Shown here: piece after piece, positions 6,262 to 11,118 of the stretch
Layout: every line of letters begins with the position of its first letter
How positions within the stretch are numbered: the first letter of the stretch is position 1
Source: Kiritimatiellia bacterium
Lineage (GTDB): Bacteria > Verrucomicrobiota > Kiritimatiellia > RFP12 > UBA1067
Direction: 5' to 3'
NCBI GenBank assembly: GCA_017430155.1
Contig: JAFRNO010000704.1
Location: forward strand, 1-11,118
Length of the DNA stretch: 11,118 bases
Position numbers and translations under genes: made by a program
The notes under the pieces: model-generated
The model's database searches: none
Told to the model about the DNA's origin: nothing
Seen by the model: the letters and a program-made list of their open reading frames with translations, nothing else

Positions 6262-7299
6262 ATGAAACCGCCGCGCATCCTTTTCGTCGGGAACTTCCTC
6301 GTGCGCCACTGGGGGAACGGGCGCACGGGGATCGACATGCGCCTCGCGGCCGGCGCGATCCGCAACGAGTGGGAGATGGCCACGTTCTCCGAGCGCGACG
6401 TGACCCGCTTCCTCGCGCCGCTCGGGTTTATGCGGAACGTCGGCGCGAAGATGATGAACAAGCGGCTCGTGAAGACGGTGCGGAACTGGAAGCCGGACTT
6501 CGTGTTCATGTCGCACTGCGACTACGTGACGAACGAGGCGCTCGCCGCGGCGCGGAAGGCGTGCCCGGGCGTGCGGATCGTCCACATCAACTGCGACCCC
6601 GTGGAGACCGAGCACTGCCGCAACCAGATCGCGCGGCGCATGGAGTCCTGCGACGCGATCTTCGTGACGACGGCGGGCGACGTGCTGAAGCAGTGGACCA
6701 CGGGACGCAACGTGGTGGGCTTCTTCCCGAACCCGAGCGACCCGTCCTACGAAGTGGAGGACAACTCCGCGAAGACTGAGTTCACGTGGGACCTCTTCTT
6801 CGCGGGGCGTCCCGCGCTCGCGGACGCGCGCCGCGAGCTGCTCGGCAAGGTCTCCGCGCGGATCGACCCGACCGTGCGCTTCGGACTGTTCGGCATGGAC
6901 GCGGCGCCGCTCGTCGTGGGGCGCGCCTACGAGGAGGCGATCGCCGCCTCGAAGATGGGTCTTTCCATCAACCGCTTCGAGGGATGGAAGTGGTACGCCT
7001 CGGACCGCATCACGCACCTGATGGCGAACGGCGTCTTGACGTTCCAGTACGACGGCAACGACATGCAGCGCTTCTTCACGGGGAAGCAGACGGTTTACTT
7101 CCACACGCCGGAGGAGCTGGCGGACCGCATCAGCTGGTTCAACTGCCACGACGAGGCGCGCCGCGAAGTGGCGGCCGCGGGGCGCGCGGCCTACCGCCGC
7201 CAGTTCGACGCGCGGCGGGTGCTCAAGTACATGGTCGAGACGACGCGCGGGGATCCGCATTCCGAACCCTACGAGTGGGCCGGGGAGGTGTACAGCTGA
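6262..7299 (+). CDS. Glycosyltransferase, CgeB/GT-B (group 1-like)
   Basis: This is a 345-residue cytoplasmic protein with a GT-B layout. The N-terminal Rossmann-like half begins PPRILFVGNF and includes FVFMSHCDYV, VRIVHINCDP and CDAIFVTTAGD, which are alternating strands and helices. The C-terminal half has DLFFAGRP, SKMGLSINRFEG and, from residue 241, GWKWYASDRITHLMANGVL, then an HTPEELADRI helix. The S-D-R-(x)n-A-N-G-V-L pattern is the nucleotide-sugar-binding region of the CgeB-like Glyco_trans_1_2 group. The donor and acceptor are not evident. GGGAG (6252-6256) lies 5 nt before the ATG. The gap from the preceding gene is 10 nt, and the stop overlaps the next start as TGATG, so it is tightly coupled to the ParB-like/phytase-like fusion. 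The context points to LPS or other surface-oligosaccharide assembly. Confidence 0.8.
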   Translation: MKPPRILFVGNFLVRHWGNGRTGIDMRLAAGAIRNEWEMATFSERDVTRFLAPLGFMRNVGAKMMNKRLVKTVRNWKPDFVFMSHCDYVTNEALAAARKACPGVRIVHINCDPVETEHCRNQIARRMESCDAIFVTTAGDVLKQWTTGRNVVGFFPNPSDPSYEVEDNSAKTEFTWDLFFAGRPALADARRELLGKVSARIDPTVRFGLFGMDAAPLVVGRAYEEAIAASKMGLSINRFEGWKWYASDRITHLMANGVLTFQYDGNDMQRFFTGKQTVYFHTPEELADRISWFNCHDEARREVAAAGRAAYRRQFDARRVLKYMVETTRGDPHSEPYEWAGEVYS

Positions 7300-8906
7300 T
7301 GCACCTGGGCTGGTCTTCCTGCCTCTATCCGCTGGAGGCGGACGACGTCGCCGCCGTCCCCGACTACGACGGCGCGCCGATTCCCGACGCAGACCTGCCG
7401 GACGACCCGGTGTTGCTGCTCCTGCAGAAGGGCCATCCTGACTGCCTGCTGCGCGGACGCGACGCCGTCGCGCGCGTGGCCGGGGGCACGGTGGACGTGC
7501 GCGTGGTGTTCGTGCCGAGCGCGGCGAAGTGGAACCTCGCGGGGACGCTCGTGCGCGTCTTCCGCAACCGCTACCGCTACCACGGCACGGGACGCTACCA
7601 CATCGCCGCGTCCGCCGTGCGCGCGCTCGGACTCGAGCGGGCGATCCGCACGCCGGAGAACCCCCATCTGCGCGGCAAGGTGGACCGGTACGCGAAGATG
7701 GCCAAGCTTCTCGAGAGCCTGAAGCGCGACGGGTACCGAGACGACAAGCCCATCGTCGTGATGCTCTGCCGCACGGGCGGCCTCGTGGACTCGCTCAGGC
7801 AGGGACACCACCGCGTCAGCGCCTGCCTCGCATGCGGGGTCGACCGCATGTCCGTCGAGTTCTCCGCCGCAGGCGTGGCGCCGTGGCAGCGGTGGGGGCT
7901 TTTCAGGCGCATCGCCACGCTCGCAGCTGTCTGCATCGGGATCGCGGCGGCGGCGACGTGGGCGTTCTGGCCGGCGTCCCCGTGGGAGGCGACCATGGAC
8001 GTGCGCGGATTGCCCGTGCTCTCGCCGATCGGCGAGTTCCCGCGCCCGCGCGAGCCGGAGGAGCTGAGCGGCATCACATACGTCGAAGGCGACCGCTACT
8101 ACGCCGTCAGCGACGACGGCAGCGGGATCTGGCCAATGGAGATTGGCATGGACCGGGCAACTGGCGTAGTCACGAACTGCGTGATCGGCGGAAACGTGCG
8201 AACGGGCGGAGACAACGAGGGCATCGCATGGAATCCGCGGAGAGGCACCGTTTTCGTGACCGACGAGAAACAGCCGACGATCCACGAGATCGACCCTGCG
8301 ACGGGAAGCCTCGTTGCCGAGGTGCCCCTTCCCGAGCACCAGAGGAAGGCGCGCAGGAACCGGGGATTGGAGGCTTTGGCGCTTTCGCCTGACGGGGATT
8401 TCCTGTGGACGGCGAACGAGGAGGCGCTTCCTGGCGACGGCGAGCGTTCAAGCGAGCGGAAGGGAACGACCGTGCGCCTGACGCGGTTCCGGCATGACGG
8501 CACGGGATGGGCGCGCGACGGGGAATGGGCCTACCTGACGGACGCCATCGGCGGCGGCAAGACGCGGCGGATGCGGTCGGGCGTGTCAGACTTGTGCGTG
8601 CTGGAGGACGGCACGCTCCTCGTCCTCGAGCGCGAGTTGAGCAGAAAGGGCGTCGATTCCGCGTACCGGGCACGCCTCTACGCCGTGCGGCCGGCGGGGA
8701 ATGAGCCGTTCAATGTCGAGCGTCCGCTCGCCAAGAAGCTTCTCTTCGGCGCGGACACCGGCTCCGCGAACTACGAGGGCGTGTGCCTTGGCCCCATGCT
8801 CGGCAACGGCGACCGCACGTTGGTGATGGTCTCAGACGGCGGGGATGCCGCCGACGAAAGGCTGTACGTGCTGCGCATGACGGCGCCACGGGAGGAGGCG
8901 CGTTGA
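7299..8906 (+). CDS. Fusion: cytoplasmic ParB-like domain, one membrane helix, periplasmic phytase-like domain
   Basis: The 535-residue protein has three parts in one uninterrupted frame. Residues 1-195 form a soluble domain with an RYRYHGTGRYHIAAS motif and a ParB/sulfiredoxin-like segment, DSLRQGHHRVSACLACG (Q168, H170, H171, R172). Residues about 205-224 (IATLAAVCIGIAAAATWAFW, after RR) form one membrane helix, positive side inside. Residues about 240-535 match the esterase-like-activity-of-phytase family (PF13449 type): ELSGITYVEGDRYYAVSDDG, DNEGIAWNP, VFVTDE, RGLEALALSPDG and LLVLERE, a beta-propeller expected in the periplasm. The start overlaps the glycosyltransferase stop (TGATG). A GTG at 7875 could in principle start a separate phytase-like protein with an N-terminal anchor, but no ribosome binding site precedes it. 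Hand counts of a few rows give 63-67% GC in the propeller part and about 72% in one row of the N-terminal part. The phosphate-ester role is inferred from the family name only. Confidence 0.75.
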   Translation: MHLGWSSCLYPLEADDVAAVPDYDGAPIPDADLPDDPVLLLLQKGHPDCLLRGRDAVARVAGGTVDVRVVFVPSAAKWNLAGTLVRVFRNRYRYHGTGRYHIAASAVRALGLERAIRTPENPHLRGKVDRYAKMAKLLESLKRDGYRDDKPIVVMLCRTGGLVDSLRQGHHRVSACLACGVDRMSVEFSAAGVAPWQRWGLFRRIATLAAVCIGIAAAATWAFWPASPWEATMDVRGLPVLSPIGEFPRPREPEELSGITYVEGDRYYAVSDDGSGIWPMEIGMDRATGVVTNCVIGGNVRTGGDNEGIAWNPRRGTVFVTDEKQPTIHEIDPATGSLVAEVPLPEHQRKARRNRGLEALALSPDGDFLWTANEEALPGDGERSSERKGTTVRLTRFRHDGTGWARDGEWAYLTDAIGGGKTRRMRSGVSDLCVLEDGTLLVLERELSRKGVDSAYRARLYAVRPAGNEPFNVERPLAKKLLFGADTGSANYEGVCLGPMLGNGDRTLVMVSDGGDAADERLYVLRMTAPREEAR

Positions 8907-8933
8907 CGGGATTAAGGAAATCTGCGTGAATCC

Positions 8934-10241
8934 ATGAAACCGGAACTCCATCTTTTCATCCTCTGGGAAAAGGCCAGACGCGTCGAGTCGAGGATACTGG
9001 AAGACCTCGCGCGGCAGAAGGACATCGCGGTCGTGGGGAAGTGGGAGCTGTCCTTCCCCGGTCCCGCGGCGGAGGCCTTTCCGGCCTTCTACGGCCGCCG
9101 CAAGCCGGTGGACGGGCGCCTCAAGGCGCGCAAATGCGGCTGCGGGGCTTTTCTGCTGGTCGTGGTGCGCAACCTGAACCCCACCTACGGCTCGCGCTGG
9201 GCGCGAGACGACAAGTACTACCAGGCCAACGAGCTGATGTACGATCTCAAGACGCGCTACCGCGAGTGGGCCGGCCGCAAGCACCGCGTCCACGGGACGA
9301 CGGACTGCGACGAGTTCGCCCGCGACGTGTTCCTCCTCACCGGCCACACGGCGGACGAGTGGGAGCGCGGCGTGCCGGACGGCATCCGCGTCAACATCCC
9401 CGCCAGGGCCGACTGGCGGCTGGTCGTCGACGGCGCGGGGGCGGACATGGGGCTTTCCGCCTGCCGCGTGCTGCTGGAGAACAAGTACGTCAACGACGTG
9501 TTCTTCGAGGGAAAGTTCAAGGGGCGCGACGTGGTCGTGAAGTGTTCCTCCAAATGCGCGTGGTCGATCGGCAACGAGTTCCGCCTCGCCTCGCGTCTCC
9601 GCGCCGCCGCGCCGTCCGTGGTGCCGGAGCCGCTGGCGGAGTGGAGGTCGGAGGACGGGCGGCGCGCGTTCGTGGTGACGGAGAGGATTTCCGGTCCGTC
9701 GCTCACGGAACTGCTCGCGCGCGGCGTGACGGACGCGCAGGCGGACGGGTTCGCGGCGGACATCCGCGCGCTCGCCGAGGCGCTGAAGCGGGAGGGCATT
9801 CTCCACCGCGACCTCTTTTCCGACAACCTGCTGCTGGGTTCGGACGGCCACTTGAAGGCGATCGACTGGCAGCTCGCCATCGACCGCGCGGACTACCATG
9901 AAGACCCGTGGGTGGCGCAGAGCTGGAAGTTCCGCTACGTGGTGTTCGGCGTGAACCGCGAGCTGGGCCTTGGCGTGTGGAACGATTTCCACGCGCTCGG
10001 GAAGGTGCTGGCGCTGCTGCCGCAGACGGCCGCCGTGAAGGACGCGGCGGCGTGGCTCGCCGCCGAGGCGCCGCAGATGACGTTCGCCGCGCCGCCGGAC
10101 GGTCTCACGCGGTTCAAGTTGCGCCTCTACGCGCTTTCGCTGCGCGTCCAGATGTTCTTCAACCGCAACCGCCCGGCGAAGCACGCCCGCCTCCAGCGCC
10201 GCTGGCGCACGATCGCGGGTCCGCATGCGGGACGATTGTGA
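8934..10241 (+). CDS. Two-domain protein: uncharacterised N-terminal domain plus APH/LPS-kinase-like domain
   Basis: The protein has 435 residues. Residues 1-150 form a domain beginning HLFILWEKARRVESRIL, with a conserved-looking GAFLLVVV, YREW and the motif HGTTDCDEFARDVFLLTGH (His120, Glu127, Asp131). I recall similar segments near surface-glycan genes but cannot name a function. Residues about 180-400 form a small-molecule kinase fold: VVVK with Lys203, Glu215 in the next helix, the catalytic loop HRDLFSDN (Asp293, Asn298) and IDW with Asp311 in the DFG position. This set fits phosphotransferases of the APH, choline-kinase or LPS-core heptose/Kdo-kinase type. The basic C-terminus (RNRPAKHARLQRRWR) could associate with membrane. 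It ends the operon, starting 27 nt after the fusion gene. The nearest ribosome-binding sequence, AAGGA (8914-8918), is 15 nt from the ATG, longer than usual, so expression may be weak or coupled. Confidence 0.77.
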   Translation: MKPELHLFILWEKARRVESRILEDLARQKDIAVVGKWELSFPGPAAEAFPAFYGRRKPVDGRLKARKCGCGAFLLVVVRNLNPTYGSRWARDDKYYQANELMYDLKTRYREWAGRKHRVHGTTDCDEFARDVFLLTGHTADEWERGVPDGIRVNIPARADWRLVVDGAGADMGLSACRVLLENKYVNDVFFEGKFKGRDVVVKCSSKCAWSIGNEFRLASRLRAAAPSVVPEPLAEWRSEDGRRAFVVTERISGPSLTELLARGVTDAQADGFAADIRALAEALKREGILHRDLFSDNLLLGSDGHLKAIDWQLAIDRADYHEDPWVAQSWKFRYVVFGVNRELGLGVWNDFHALGKVLALLPQTAAVKDAAAWLAAEAPQMTFAAPPDGLTRFKLRLYALSLRVQMFFNRNRPAKHARLQRRWRTIAGPHAGRL

Positions 10242-10259
10242 CCGCCCGGGCCTTCGGGG

Positions 10260-10288
10260 TTGCGCGCAGTGCTTCAGTTTGATAAAAT
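10260..10288 (+). promoter_or_regulatory. Sigma-70-like promoter of the BspA-like gene
   Basis: TTGCGC (10260-10265), a 17-nt spacer and TAAAAT (10283-10288) lie in the 80-nt gap between the kinase-like gene and the LRR protein gene. The expected leader of about 27 nt carries AAGGAAAGGA (10305-10314), a strong Shine-Dalgarno stretch ending 7 nt before the ATG at 10322. This gene therefore uses the conventional leadered arrangement, unlike the divergent pair at 3370-3424. No convincing terminator hairpin for the preceding operon was found in the same gap. Confidence 0.55.
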
Positions 10289-10321
10289 AGGCACAAGTTC
10301 GGACAAGGAAAGGATCAAGAC

Positions 10322-11118
10322 ATGATGAAGGCTGGATGTACGAAGAAGTTGTTTGCGGCCGCCACGCTGGCCGCTGGATGCTGTTTCGCCTACGGCGGCG
10401 CATGGACCGATCCCGATTCAGGGTTGATCTGGTCGTACGACCACGAGGAAGGAAGTGAAGGCCTCGTCCTCACGGGCTTCTCGGGAACATGCCCGGAGAA
10501 CCTCGTGATTCCGTCCGACATACCCATCGTGCAGGCGGTCGGCAACGAAGCCGTCACGAACGCGTATTTCGTTGAGGGTCTGAAGGGCGTCTGTAGTAAC
10601 AAGGCGAACGTCAAGTCCGTCGTCATTCCCCCGATGGTCGTATCCCTGACCGACGGCGCCTTCGCCGGCTGCACGTCTCTCGAGTCGGTGAGGTTCCTCG
10701 GCCCGGTGCCGACGGGACTCGACGTTGATTCGACGTTCGCGGGCACGCCGTACCTCGCGGGGCTCAAGGCGGCGAACGACAACGATTACCTTTTCATCCC
10801 CGCCGGTGCTGAATACACTGATGCCGCGCGGGAAATCTCCGGCGCGAGCGGGACGGCGCGCGACAACAACCTGCTCGCGACGCCGAACGAGCCCGGCGGC
10901 GACGACGGCGTCGTCGACCCGGTGAAGGAGTTCGACCCGCTCCGCGGCTACGCCGGGTGGCTCGTGGGGTCGAAGTGGTACAAGTGGACCGCGCCCGCGT
11001 CGACGACGGTGTGGTTCGACACGAAGGGGAGCGATTTCGACACGGTCCTCGGCGCGTACATCATCGACTCGTACAGTCCGGACCACGATCAGGTGGCGTA
11101 CATCTACCGTGGCGAGAA
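10322..11118 (+). CDS. Secreted BspA-like LRR protein with PPC-like segment, N-terminal part only
   Basis: The frame opens at ATG 10322 (a second ATG follows directly at 10325) and runs through the right edge, giving 265 codons with no stop. The N-terminus MMKAGCTKKLFAAATLAAGCCFA is a signal peptide; AAGC is a poor lipobox match, so lipidation is possible but unlikely. Residues about 45-130 show BspA-type leucine-rich repeat units, NLVIPSDIP and then VKSVVIPPMVVSLTDGAFAGCTSLESVRFLG, with the hallmark GAFxGCTSLxSV. After a Gly/Asp-rich linker, residues about 210-265 read GWLVGSKWYKWTAPASTTVWFDT and GSDFDTVLGAYI, matching the pre-peptidase C-terminal (PPC)-like beta domain. The family is known for surface and host or fibre interaction; the role here is inferred. 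The remainder lies outside the window. Confidence 0.82.
   Translation, partial: MMKAGCTKKLFAAATLAAGCCFAYGGAWTDPDSGLIWSYDHEEGSEGLVLTGFSGTCPENLVIPSDIPIVQAVGNEAVTNAYFVEGLKGVCSNKANVKSVVIPPMVVSLTDGAFAGCTSLESVRFLGPVPTGLDVDSTFAGTPYLAGLKAANDNDYLFIPAGAEYTDAAREISGASGTARDNNLLATPNEPGGDDGVVDPVKEFDPLRGYAGWLVGSKWYKWTAPASTTVWFDTKGSDFDTVLGAYIIDSYSPDHDQVAYIYRGE

Noticed and set aside
4263..6509. 748-codon minus-strand open frame opposite the glutaminase-family and glycosyltransferase genes
   Set aside because: It is an Arg/Ala/Val/His-rich shadow of the real plus-strand codons, crosses two genuine genes and has no domain signature.
10245..10259. CCCG...CGGG hairpin after the kinase-like gene as a rho-independent terminator
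   Set aside because: The stem is only about 4 bp and no T-run follows; the next bases belong to the -35 region of the following promoter.
8832..10403. 523-codon minus-strand open frame over the kinase-like gene and the following gap
   Set aside because: It is antisense to the kinase motifs (HRDLFSDN, IDW) and has the low-complexity composition typical of a shadow frame.
10418..11086. Minus-strand open frame at the right edge
   Set aside because: It is antisense to the LRR/PPC-like protein, whose plus-strand frame stays open to the window end with a signal peptide, ribosome binding site and promoter.

Overview
This is a high-GC window (roughly two-thirds G+C by eye) from a Gram-negative-type bacterium. 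Lipobox and signal-peptide proteins, an LRR/BspA-like secreted protein with a pre-peptidase-C-terminal-like segment, a DUF4964/DUF4965-type glutaminase-family protein and GC-rich palindromic repeats together suggest the Verrucomicrobiota/Kiritimatiellae/Lentisphaerae side of the tree, probably from a gut or rumen. That placement is an inference from gene style; no rRNA or marker gene is present.

Layout. (1) Positions 1-305 (+) hold the C-terminal 100 residues of a TrpB2-type PLP enzyme, cut by the window edge. (2) Positions 306-421 are a convergent intergenic stretch filled with GC-rich palindromes. A composite element bounded by inverted TGGTAGGG ends supplies the last Trp codon and the stop codon of the next gene. 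(3) Positions 416-3369 (-) are a two-gene operon: an exported TPR protein with a large unrecognised domain, followed through an ATGA overlap by a tRNA-dihydrouridine synthase. (4) Positions 3370-3424 are a compact divergent promoter region with mirror symmetry. On each strand TTCCG(C/T), 17 nt, TATACT and 7 nt lead straight to ATG with no ribosome binding site, which predicts leaderless mRNAs in both directions. (5) Positions 3425-10241 (+) are five tightly packed genes (gaps of 19, 10, -1 and 27 nt). They encode a propeller-like lipoprotein, an exported glutaminase-family protein, a CgeB-like glycosyltransferase, a membrane-spanning fusion of a cytoplasmic ParB-like domain to a periplasmic phytase-like domain, and a two-domain protein ending in an APH/LPS-kinase-like fold. 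(6) Positions 10322-11118 (+) hold the start of a secreted BspA-like LRR protein with its own promoter; it runs off the right edge.

How the genes may work together. The last three genes of the plus-strand operon look like a surface-glycan (LPS/oligosaccharide) synthesis and phosphorylation module. The first two are exported. The phytase-like domain sits on the periplasmic side of the module, which suggests phosphate-bearing glycan chemistry across the inner membrane. The specific substrates cannot be read from the sequence. The most interesting items are the mirror-image leaderless promoter pair, the palindromic element that ends a gene, and the cross-membrane fusion protein beside the two-domain kinase.
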